Shown one piece after another: positions 1 through 5,837 of a DNA stretch of 11,059 nt. Position 1 is the stretch's first letter. Each line of letters starts with the position of its first letter. The stretch covers positions 1 to 11,059 of the forward strand of contig CAKZZJ010000075.1 of the NCBI GenBank assembly GCA_937885165.1, written 5' to 3'. The notes below the pieces were generated by a model. That model searched no databases, had not been told where the DNA came from, and saw nothing but the letters and a program-made list of their open reading frames with translations. The DNA is from an uncultured Caryophanales bacterium. Lineage in GTDB: Bacteria > Bacillota_I > Bacilli_A > Acholeplasmatales > Anaeroplasmataceae. Made by a program: the position numbers and the translations under genes.

Positions 1-115
1 GGATTGCATTGGAATTCATTTTTTCTTCGCCAATAAGTAATGAAAATACATTCGCACGAATTAAAAAGCATCTTGTAAATGTTTTATGCTATTCTTATAT
101 AGCAAGGAATGTGAA

Positions 116-376
116 CTATCTGGAAACACGACTTAAAAATGAAGGAGTTTTGAATTGATCAGACATTAATTTAATTATAGGTTTTGAAATATCTGTTTGT
201 CTTTTATCATAGAATAATATAAGGCTTTTAGTAAATTCCTCTACATATTTATTTTTCCATTCTGGATTAAGACCATCTAGAATATCATTTTTTATCTTTT
301 TTTCACCTATGTTGTACACTTTACCGACATAACTTTTTCTATTAGCAGCATTATCGTTTTTATTTTGTTTTTGCAT
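116..376 (-). CDS. Hypothetical protein, 86 residues, last gene of the XRE-nrdG operon
   Basis: I do not recognise this family. The start is well supported: a GAGGTG ribosome binding site lies just upstream of the ATG, inside the end of nrdG, and the gene overlaps nrdG by 17 bp, so translation is probably coupled. The product is basic and hydrophilic at the N-terminus (rich in K and N for about 30 residues). A more ordinary, probably helical part follows, with W40 and the stretch EEFTKSLILFYDKR around residues 46-59. I see no signal peptide, membrane segment, cysteine cluster or nucleotide-binding motif. It is too short to be the glycyl-radical reductase NrdD and lacks its C-terminal cysteine and glycyl-radical motifs. 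Its position suggests a role linked to the activase or regulator upstream, but that is inference. Confidence 0.6.
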   Translation of the reverse strand: MQKQNKNDNAANRKSYVGKVYNIGEKKIKNDILDGLNPEWKNKYVEEFTKSLILFYDKRQTDISKPIIKLMSDQFKTPSFLSRVSR

Positions 377-815
377 AGTTCTTCACCTCGATAAACTCTT
401 GATTCTTTGATCCAACAAATGGCTTTGTTGTTGTTTTAAGTTCTTGAACAAATGGTCCTACCTTAATATATTTTAAATAGTTTAATATGTCTTGAGGAAC
501 TTCATTAAGTAGATGACCAGTATAAAGGCACAAATCAAAATCTTTCAATTCTTCAAGTAAATCTTTTAATGCATCTGCTTGCATCAGAGGTTCACCACCA
601 GTGATTGTTAGTTCTTTATTAAAGCACTTATTCCTCAATTGATTAGCTAATTCTTTTACCTCAATTTTGATTCCCTTAGTTATATCCCAAGTGCTTTTAT
701 TTTGACAGCCTTTGCAATGTAAGTTACATCCCTGAAGGAATAAGACTGTTCTATAGCCTATTCCATCACATAATGACGGATTTTTCATTATTGAATTAAT
801 ATACAAATAACTCAT
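360..815 (-). CDS. nrdG: Radical-SAM anaerobic ribonucleotide reductase activating protein (NrdG-like)
   Basis: NrdG proteins use a [4Fe-4S] cluster and S-adenosylmethionine to install the glycyl radical on the anaerobic ribonucleotide reductase NrdD in the cytoplasm. The 151-residue length fits the family. The cluster motif CX3CX2C is visible as C30, C34 and C37 in GCNLHCKGCQN. The SAM-binding GGEP motif is at residues 73-76, and the family-typical tail motif KVGPFVQEL...GSKNQEF lies near residues 117-142. The ATG is preceded by AAAAGGAG, which sits inside the last codons of the regulator gene six bases upstream, so the two are almost certainly co-transcribed. No nrdD gene is present in the window. 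The partner may be elsewhere in the genome, or this may be a divergent activase for another glycyl-radical enzyme. The radical-SAM assignment is firm; the exact substrate is less so. Confidence 0.85.
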   Translation of the reverse strand: MSYLYINSIMKNPSLCDGIGYRTVLFLQGCNLHCKGCQNKSTWDITKGIKIEVKELANQLRNKCFNKELTITGGEPLMQADALKDLLEELKDFDLCLYTGHLLNEVPQDILNYLKYIKVGPFVQELKTTTKPFVGSKNQEFIEVKNYAKTK

Positions 816-821
816 ATAAAA

Positions 822-1622
822 CTACTCCTTTTCATTTTTAGGATTAGCGACGTATGAATCTAGATTTTCAAAAACATATATTAGTTTTTCTGGATTAATA
901 ATATCTGAAGTTTCTATAGGTTTAGCTCTATCTTTCAAATAAACAAGAACTGTACCATGTCTCTTTTTGGCGTTTTTTCCTAATTCCATTTTTTCAATTG
1001 CTGAAACAGGCACATAAATTGTTCTATCAAATTGATTATCTGACCAACCGATAATTACAAAGTGAGTCTGGCTTAAAGTTCCAAACGATGAATATCTCCC
1101 ACCTTTTTTTATCTTCTTAATATTATATATTGGAAGAGAAAGCATGCATAAAAGCATAAAAAATACTAAACCGCCGCCATAGGCTAACCATCCAGCATAT
1201 TCTACTTTATCAAGCATTGATAGGCCAACAACTAATATAATCAACGAAATTAGCAAAATAGAAAAATAAGCAATAAGTTTTATGTAATCTTTTTTAGTTA
1301 CTGTGTATTCATAGATTCTATATCTAAATGAATTATTAACTTTTTCTTTTGTTTCACTACTTAAATGTTTTAATACGCTATTTAAAACGTTCTTATCGTT
1401 TAAATCAATGTTATCATCTAATAATGCATCAAACGAAACATCGAGCACTTTAGCAAGATCTCTAATATTATCTAATTTAGGTTCAGTATTGCCGTTTTCC
1501 CAATCTGAAACAGTTTGACGACTAATCCCATTTTTATTTACTTTAGATAAATTAAGACCTAATCCTTCTTGTGAAAAACCTCTTGCCTTTCTAATTATTC
1601 TAATTTTTTCTGATAGTTCCAT
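822..1622 (-). CDS. XRE-family regulator with two membrane segments and a soluble C-terminal domain
   Basis: The frame is open further upstream, but the best start is the ATG at 1622. It follows GGAGGTGAG at ideal spacing, and the protein then begins directly with the helix-turn-helix domain, giving 266 residues. Residues 2-65 form an XRE/HTH_3 DNA-binding domain with the recognition stretch GISRQTVSDWENG at 32-44. A linker of about 40 residues follows, then two hydrophobic segments at about 114-136 and 143-167. The C-terminal ~95 residues look beta-rich (TLSQTHFVIIGW, RTIYVPVSAIEKMEL) and resemble a bacterial PH-like domain, a tentative call. A membrane-anchored repressor is therefore likely, with the C-terminal domain probably on the same side as the HTH. 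It is first in an operon with the NrdG-like gene and may regulate its own promoter. Confidence 0.85.
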   Translation of the reverse strand: MELSEKIRIIRKARGFSQEGLGLNLSKVNKNGISRQTVSDWENGNTEPKLDNIRDLAKVLDVSFDALLDDNIDLNDKNVLNSVLKHLSSETKEKVNNSFRYRIYEYTVTKKDYIKLIAYFSILLISLIILVVGLSMLDKVEYAGWLAYGGGLVFFMLLCMLSLPIYNIKKIKKGGRYSSFGTLSQTHFVIIGWSDNQFDRTIYVPVSAIEKMELGKNAKKRHGTVLVYLKDRAKPIETSDIINPEKLIYVFENLDSYVANPKNEKE

Positions 1623-1680
1623 ACGCTCACCTCCATTCTGATACCATTGTAAAGTATTTCCGTACATTAAATCTACCAAG

Positions 1681-1690
1681 CCAGGCCTGG
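1681..1690. promoter_or_regulatory. Perfect 10-bp palindrome in the leader of the XRE operon
   Basis: CCAGGCCTGG is a perfect palindrome. It is GC-rich in an AT-rich intergenic region and lies between the -10 element and the start codon of the XRE gene. It could be a repressor site, but a single short palindrome is weak evidence. Confidence 0.3.
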
Positions 1691-1723
1691 AATTATGTCA
1701 GTTCAAAGTTTACATTTACCATT

Positions 1724-1734
1724 ATTATATCACA
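1724..1734 (-). promoter_or_regulatory. Extended -10 promoter for the XRE-nrdG operon
   Basis: Read on the minus strand, the sequence is TGTGATATAAT. This is a consensus TATAAT -10 box preceded by the TRTGn extension typical of Gram-positive promoters. No good -35 hexamer lies at 16-18 bp (best TGCATT), which is common for extended -10 promoters. It lies about 100 bases upstream of the XRE start codon, leaving a leader of roughly 95 nt. Confidence 0.6.
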
Positions 1735-1735
1735 A

Positions 1736-1753
1736 AGTGCCATAAAATGCACT
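1736..1753. promoter_or_regulatory. Inverted repeat overlapping the -35 region, candidate operator
   Basis: AGTGC and GCACT form perfect 5-bp arms around an 8-bp AT-rich spacer, immediately upstream of the extended -10 box. XRE-type repressors bind short inverted repeats of this kind as dimers, so autoregulation by the adjacent XRE protein is plausible. The link to that protein is inference. Confidence 0.4.
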
Positions 1754-1780
1754 GTATTAGGCCTCTTTTCATATTGCAAG

Positions 1781-1816
1781 AAAAAACCACCAAAGTGATA
1801 TGGTACTTCAGTGGTT
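1781..1816 (-). terminator. Rho-independent terminator after the serine recombinase remnant
   Basis: On the minus strand, AACCACTGAAGT and ACTTTGGTGGTT form a 12-bp stem (two G-U wobbles) around an 8-nt loop, followed directly by a run of T. It starts seven bases past the recombinase stop codon. It separates that gene from the XRE operon downstream. Confidence 0.8.
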
Positions 1817-1822
1817 AATAAA

Positions 1823-2797
1823 CTACAATTTAATTTTAATTTCTTCACCAATATAGAATTTAAAGGTTAACTCATCTTTAGAAACAAGTATCTCGTCAAC
1901 GCTCATCTTGAATAGGGATTCATTCCATTCTTCTAAAACATCAGCATCTTCTAGTTCATTTATCTTTAATTCCAATATTTCTTTTTGTGTTGCTCTTCTG
2001 GCTCTTTCTTCCTGAAGGGCATTTAATTCGTCTTTGCCTTCATTATATTTACCAGAAAGGTAATCATATCGCTTTTGGTATTCTTCTTGGTCCTGGGCAG
2101 TATTAGCATTTTCCATAACCATTTTGTGAACCTTATCGGCAATGATATCCAAATCTTCTGATTCCTTAATTATCCTTTGGTCTAGCTCTTCAAAATCACA
2201 TAATGAATCAACTAGCTCTTTTGTGGTTTCAATAATGATGTCCTTATCAACACAAAGGTTGTTATATGCTAGCAAGAAGGCATTTTTAATTGTATCTTCT
2301 TCAAGTGTTGGAGTGTTGCACTTCTTTTCTCCATCATACTTATGATTGCATCTCCAGATGACTTTTCTGTATGGATCGTTTGAGTGCCATACCTTTTTAC
2401 CAAAATAAGAACCACAATCGGCGCATACTAACTTTGATGAGAAGGCATCCTTTGCACTATAAACACGCTTATTTCCTTCTCTTCTTTTTATTTCAAGTTG
2501 TACTCTATCCCAGATGACTGGTTCAATGATTGCAGGATGTCCTTTCTTTACGTAATATTGGTTAACTTCACCTTCATTCTTCTTCATTTTATGTTCTAGG
2601 AAGTTTACTGTGAATCTCTTTTGAAGCAAGGCATCACCTTTATATTTTTCGTTTTGAAGAATTGAGGTAATGGTTGAATATATCCATTTTGTCTTTCCGC
2701 CTGGAGTAGGTACACCTTCTTCCATTAGGCTTTGAGCTATTCCTCCTGGAGTCATTCCATCTAAGAAATAACCGTTTGAACTCAAAAAAATTCGCAC
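1823..2797 (-). pseudogene. Large serine recombinase, C-terminal fragment lacking the catalytic domain
   Basis: Large serine recombinases catalyse site-specific integration or excision through an N-terminal resolvase domain with a nucleophilic serine. That domain (about 150 residues) is absent. What remains starts within the Recombinase domain (YFLDGMTPGGIAQSLMEEG, from about residue 10 of the open frame, then TPGGK and the SILQNEKYKGDALLQK motif). It continues through a zinc-ribbon with C125, C128, C150 and C160 (numbered from the GTG at 2797), a long charged coiled-coil at about 195-285, and the normal C-terminus. The sequence before YFLDGM does not match the family, so the break lies near 2765-2790. 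The only possible starts are a GTG or internal codons without a clear ribosome binding site. It cannot be catalytically active alone. A gene deletion or recombination at this point is the likely cause. Confidence 0.85.
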
Positions 2798-2857
2798 GAA
2801 ACCCCACGCTCGGTGGGTATCATTTAGGGCTAGAGATTTGACTCCCCCTACCCCAAT

Positions 2858-3016
2858 TTATGTTTTTCTTCCCAATTTTTGCCAATTTATTGGTAAATTT
2901 TGGAAAAGCTCGCTATCAGCTCGTATCGCTACATTTACTTGATCCAAACGGGTAATAAGTTCATCACTTAGCACAAGATGATTCCCGCTTATGGTAACTG
3001 ATGGATTTATTACTGC
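2858..3016 (-). pseudogene. 53-codon open fragment of an unknown gene, possibly split by the istAB insertion
   Basis: Immediately past istB the minus strand stays open for 53 codons to a TAA, giving a protein-like sequence (for example LVLSDELITRLDQVNVAI and FQNLPINWQKLGRK). No start codon lies at its beginning. Codons such as GCG, CGA and GGG look less AT-rich than in istA/istB, so this may not be element DNA. If the sequence between two copies of AAGCAGT (3012-3018 and 5185-5191) is removed, the fragment fuses in frame to ATG TTT CAA at 5196-5190. That would give a 55-residue protein. I do not recognise the family. An alternative is that the openness is chance and this stretch is the non-coding right end of the IS. 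Bases 2798-2857 beyond it hold no gene I can support. Confidence 0.3.
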
Positions 3017-3018
3017 TT
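3012..3018. repeat. Candidate target-site duplication, copy 1
   Basis: ACTGCTT (AAGCAGT on the minus strand) matches 5185-5191 in the same orientation. Seven bases is within the 4-8 bp range of IS21-family duplications. It touches the istB stop codon, leaving no room for a normal IS right end, so the call is tentative. Confidence 0.3.
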
Positions 3019-3680
3019 TAAGCTAAACTTATTATTTGTGCATCCTGCATCAGTCTTTTTTCTAATGTTTCAACTAGATGTGTATCTACTTTCATATCCT
3101 TCCATGATGATAATGGTCTATTTGTAATTAGGATTATGCTTCTTGTCTCTTGTAAGAACATAAGTACTTTATACATTTCAATAAGTTCATTTTCATCGGG
3201 CGGCAAATAAAATACATCATCAAGTATCAACATGTCACATTCAAGTATCTTATTCCATTGTTTCTTCTTTAGTCTTGATTCAATAACTAAATTATCATAT
3301 GTAATGTAGATGACCTTAGCCCCTTTCTCTAAAGCATCATTTCCAAGTTCTGATGCAAGTGAGGTTTTGCCTGTTGAGCAATCACCTACAATAAATATAT
3401 TTTGTTTAATCGATGAAAAATCAATTCTTTTAATCTTTTCAAGCTGCCATTTTAATCCTTCAGTAATTCTTGTGTAATCAAATACTTTAGAAGGAATTTT
3501 GGCATCTTTTTTTATTCCTTTAAGCTTATTAGCGTTTCTAATATTAACTTCTTCAAGTAGTATGTTATATAGGTAATCCTTATTAGATAGTTTTTCATTT
3601 TCTAAATTGATTTCACCATTTGCGATATTTTGAAGATTTAATATTCTAGCTAAAGCTTGTATATCTTTACTATCTGCCAC
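3018..3680 (-). CDS. istB: IS21-family ATP-binding helper protein IstB
   Basis: IstB is a DnaC-like AAA+ ATPase that assembles on target DNA and activates the IstA transposase. The Walker A motif GDCSTGKTS is at residues 99-107, Walker B LILDD at 151-155, and the sensor-like LITNRPLSSW around 184-193. Just before the ATPase core is the family-typical stretch RITEGLKWQLEKIKRIDF. The 220 residues are slightly shorter than the usual 240-260, mainly at the N-terminus. The start is GTG at 3680, overlapping the end of istA by 11 bp, with AAGGAG 10 bases upstream; coupling to istA is typical of the family. All key motifs look intact. Confidence 0.9.
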   Translation of the reverse strand: MADSKDIQALARILNLQNIANGEINLENEKLSNKDYLYNILLEEVNIRNANKLKGIKKDAKIPSKVFDYTRITEGLKWQLEKIKRIDFSSIKQNIFIVGDCSTGKTSLASELGNDALEKGAKVIYITYDNLVIESRLKKKQWNKILECDMLILDDVFYLPPDENELIEMYKVLMFLQETRSIILITNRPLSSWKDMKVDTHLVETLEKRLMQDAQIISLA

Positions 3681-5184
3681 TATTTAGCATCTCCTTTCTA
3701 ATTTCTTCAGCTCTATCTCTATAATGTCTTATCGTATGGGTTGGAACATATTTTTTAGCAATATCCTCACCCATCTTATACATTAGCCAGCTGCATAATT
3801 CGAAAACCGTACATACATCCTTATCAACACAATATTTCATTCCTTCAATTAAAACTTTATCTGAATAATATTTTCTAATTGATGTAAGCTTTCTACATTG
3901 AGGAAAGACATATCTTGGTTTTTGTTCTCTTAGCATTTTTAAAAACTTAGTTGCGTCTTCGCTATAAGAGAAATCTTTAAGTAGTATTTCTTCAACTGTG
4001 AATTCTTCTACTCTTTCATCTTTTAATGTGACAATATTACCAGTGCCAGATACTAGTTTATGCCTACATAAGAGTTCGGAAGTTAGAGCATGATAGAACA
4101 ATAATTCATCATCATATTTTTCAATACGAACTCTATCGTTATCATTTATTAAGGCTTTTGGAAGTTTATATAGATTATCCCTATATTCAATGCAGTCCTT
4201 ATAAACTGTATGAACCACTATTTCATCATTTTTCTTTTCATAATATTTTTGAAGTTTAGGATATTCTTTTTTAAACATGATTCTTGGAACCTTTTTAGTA
4301 GTAGCATTTATCATTCCATTGCCATCTCTATCAAGCCATTCGATAAATTCACAATTTAATCTGTCTAACCCATAATATATTCTTCCATCTAAGAATTGAC
4401 GTTTAACAAAATCAACTGTCTTTTCTATTTTTCCTTTAGTGGATGGATCATATCCCTTACATAGATAAATTGAAAATCCAGTTTCTTTTATAAATTCTTC
4501 AAATTCTTTAACGAATATAACTTCACCTAAGTTTTCAGATACAACCATTGTTTTATCTTGGTCATACATAATCATCTGAGGTCTTCCACCAAAATAACGG
4601 AAAGCTTCAATGTGAGCTTCAATTACTTTTTTAGCATCAAATGGATCGACACTAAAATATGCATATTTCATTCTTGAGTAAGATAAAGTTATGCAGAAGA
4701 AATATAATCTTACATTCTTTTTATAAGATGTCTTCATTACATACTGACCAAAATCAACTTGTCCCTCATATCCAGGCTCAGTTTCTTCTCTTACAATGAA
4801 TTTCCTTGGTGGTTTAATTAAACCTGTTTGTTCCCTTACCTTTTTAACATATCTAAAAAAGGTAGTTTCTGGTACATCAAAATCACTAAAGTCATCCTTA
4901 ATTCTTCTATATAAAACAGTATTGTTTATTTGAGGACATACTTTTAATATTTCGATAATATATTGGCGGTAATTATCCAATATGAATTCATGTTCTTTTT
5001 GAAATGATTCAAAGAAATCTATATCTTTATCCCACCAATTACAAACTGTTTTATAAGATAAACCTAATCTTTCAGATACCTTGAGTTTTGATATACCTAG
5101 CTCCTTTAATTCTTGGAGCTTCATAAATTGTTCTTTTCCTAGCATTTTTATTTAATCCTCCTTTTATAGTTTTGGAAAAGTAAC
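3019..5184 (-). mobile_element. IS21-family insertion (istA-istB), ends uncertain
   Basis: The istA and istB genes overlap in the standard IS21 order and both keep their motifs. The coordinates given are those implied by the 7-bp repeat AAGCAGT on both sides. The left end then reads GTTACTTTTCC, which resembles IS21 ends of AT-rich hosts, but the other end has no matching inverted repeat and falls on the istB stop codon. An alternative right end is 2861, where plus-strand TGTTTTTCTTCCCAATTTTT matches the left end TGTTACTTTTCCAAAACTAT at about 12 of 20 positions. That option gives an element of about 2.3 kb but no visible target duplication. The presence of the IS is firm; the ends are not. 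Confidence 0.65.
3670..5145 (-). CDS. istA: IS21-family DDE transposase IstA
   Basis: IstA cuts and joins the element ends. The N-terminus is a helix-turn-helix (LQELKELGISKLKVSERLG, about residues 10-28). It is followed by a second winged region and the rve integrase core. The catalytic triad is visible: D131 in GQVDFGQY, D195 in MIMYDQDK and E241 in KGKIEKTVDFVKRQF. The C-terminal ~200 residues contain the Mu-transposase-like beta domain (VYKDCIEYRDNLYKLP). At 491 residues it is full length. AAAGGAGG lies about 10 bases before the ATG. No frameshift or missing catalytic residue is seen, so the transposase could be active if its ends are intact. Confidence 0.92.
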   Translation of the reverse strand: MLGKEQFMKLQELKELGISKLKVSERLGLSYKTVCNWWDKDIDFFESFQKEHEFILDNYRQYIIEILKVCPQINNTVLYRRIKDDFSDFDVPETTFFRYVKKVREQTGLIKPPRKFIVREETEPGYEGQVDFGQYVMKTSYKKNVRLYFFCITLSYSRMKYAYFSVDPFDAKKVIEAHIEAFRYFGGRPQMIMYDQDKTMVVSENLGEVIFVKEFEEFIKETGFSIYLCKGYDPSTKGKIEKTVDFVKRQFLDGRIYYGLDRLNCEFIEWLDRDGNGMINATTKKVPRIMFKKEYPKLQKYYEKKNDEIVVHTVYKDCIEYRDNLYKLPKALINDNDRVRIEKYDDELLFYHALTSELLCRHKLVSGTGNIVTLKDERVEEFTVEEILLKDFSYSEDATKFLKMLREQKPRYVFPQCRKLTSIRKYYSDKVLIEGMKYCVDKDVCTVFELCSWLMYKMGEDIAKKYVPTHTIRHYRDRAEEIRKEMLNSGR

Positions 5185-5191
5185 ACTGCTT
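5185..5191. repeat. Candidate target-site duplication, copy 2
   Basis: ACTGCTT, identical to 3012-3018. It lies directly outside the GTTACTTTTCC end next to istA. Part of it also forms one arm of the hairpin at 5188-5208. Confidence 0.3.
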
Positions 5192-5208
5192 GAAACATCT
5201 ATTCAAGC
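5188..5208. repeat. Perfect 7-bp inverted repeat
   Basis: GCTTGAA and TTCAAGC flank a 7-base loop just outside the istA end of the element. No T-run follows on either strand, so it is not a standard terminator. IS21-family elements have no strict target, so a hairpin target is only a possibility. Confidence 0.4.
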
Positions 5209-5225
5209 ATCAATAACACAATCAT
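5199..5225 (-). CDS. Eight-codon ORF with a very strong ribosome binding site
   Basis: AAGGAGGTGG stands at good distance before ATG, and the ORF MIVLLMLE ends at TAG. An ATG follows the TAG at once, in the same frame, and leads toward the element end. The strong ribosome binding site says something was translated here. It may be the 5' end of a small gene interrupted by the insertion and by a stop codon, or a leader peptide ahead of istA. A short hydrophobic toxin-like peptide cannot be excluded. The evidence is only the ribosome binding site and the ORF. Confidence 0.3.
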   Translation of the reverse strand: MIVLLMLE

Positions 5226-5248
5226 AATGACCACCTCCTTAAAATATT

Positions 5249-5287
5249 AAAAAAGTGATGGAAAGGATTCCTCCATTACCACCACTT
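5249..5287 (-). terminator. Rho-independent terminator of the AlbA-hsdR-lipoprotein operon
   Basis: On the minus strand AAGTG and ATGGA pair with TCCAT and CACTT (a GTGGTA bulge lies on the 5' arm), and a run of six T follows. It lies about 25 bases past the lipoprotein stop codon and marks the end of the restriction operon. Confidence 0.75.
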
Positions 5288-5309
5288 GTAATTATAATAT
5301 TAACAGTCT

Positions 5310-5837
5310 TTATTTTAATGTAAATGTAACAACAACTGAATCAGTATCAAGCATATCCTTTAATTCATTTTTAGATAAATTTATATGACCTAATTTTGTA
5401 TATGACCAACTAGAATTATTATAGAATATTGATATTTGATTTGAGTTATATAAAACAATATCACCTGGCACTACATCAATTCTTAAATCATTTGATGCAA
5501 TAGTTTTACCAATTAGACCTGTCTGTTCAAATCCACCATATTCGCTCATATTAATAGTTAATCCATCTTTAGCTAGTTCTTTTAAGGCTTTCACTGAATC
5601 ATTATCAGCCCAATAAACATCTACTATTTGATTATCTATCTTAAGTTCTATAGTTTTATTCATATATTCATCTTCCTTTGAATCATCAGTTGTTGTTGTA
5701 TCTTCTGATGGAATAGTTATTAATGGAGTATCATCAGGTGTTGTTGTGGTGTTTGAATTAGAGTCACATGCTGAAAGTGAAAACAGCATAATGAAGCCAA
5801 TTATAAGTATTACTACCTTTTTGATACTAATCATCAT
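5310..5837 (-). CDS. Lipoprotein with cyclophilin-like domain, last gene of the hsdR operon
   Basis: The N-terminus is a lipoprotein signal: KK at 6-7, a hydrophobic core at 8-20 and the lipobox LSAC with C24 as the lipidated cysteine. The mature protein should sit on the outer face of the membrane. Residues 25-58 are a Thr/Ser/Asp-rich linker (three TTTT-type runs). Residues 59-175 resemble the small bacterial cyclophilin-like fold (IELKIDNQIVDVYWADND, NMSEYGGFEQ, the PGDIVLY motif at 125-131 and SYTKLGHI at 146-153). These proteins have no proven isomerase activity that I know of. The gene overlaps the hsdR stop by 11 bp and lacks its own clear ribosome binding site, so it is probably translated by coupling. 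A surface protein co-translated with a restriction enzyme is odd; it may be cargo or a chance fusion of operons. Confidence 0.75.
   Translation of the reverse strand: MMISIKKVVILIIGFIMLFSLSACDSNSNTTTTPDDTPLITIPSEDTTTTDDSKEDEYMNKTIELKIDNQIVDVYWADNDSVKALKELAKDGLTINMSEYGGFEQTGLIGKTIASNDLRIDVVPGDIVLYNSNQISIFYNNSSWSYTKLGHINLSKNELKDMLDTDSVVVTFTLK

Noticed and set aside
1..19. Minus-strand ATG at 19 as the start of a further gene
   Set aside because: Only six codons are visible before the edge, and the ribosome binding site is weak.
1623..1679. Earlier ATG for the XRE regulator
   Set aside because: It would add 19 residues ahead of the HTH domain, encoded partly by the GGAGGTGAG ribosome binding site. 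The ATG at 1622 has ideal spacing and starts the domain directly.
2142..2345. Plus-strand open frame opposite the recombinase remnant
   Set aside because: Serine-rich antisense shadow of the coiled-coil part; no domain or start signal.
2791..2812. Short symmetric sequences followed by a T-run (TTCGTGCGAA then TTTTTTT on the minus strand) as a terminator
   Set aside because: The stem would have a 2-base loop and only 4 pairs, too small for a terminator.
2896..2906. TTTTGGAAAAG at both sides of istAB (also 5171-5180) as IS terminal repeats
   Set aside because: The two copies are in direct, not inverted, orientation, so they cannot be the paired IS21 ends as they stand.
4024..4034. Isolated copies resembling the 12-bp repeat core (AATGTGAC in istA and at 10025-10032)
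   Set aside because: Single, partial and in ordinary coding context; only the tandem arrays at 9138-9173 and 10346-10381 stand out.
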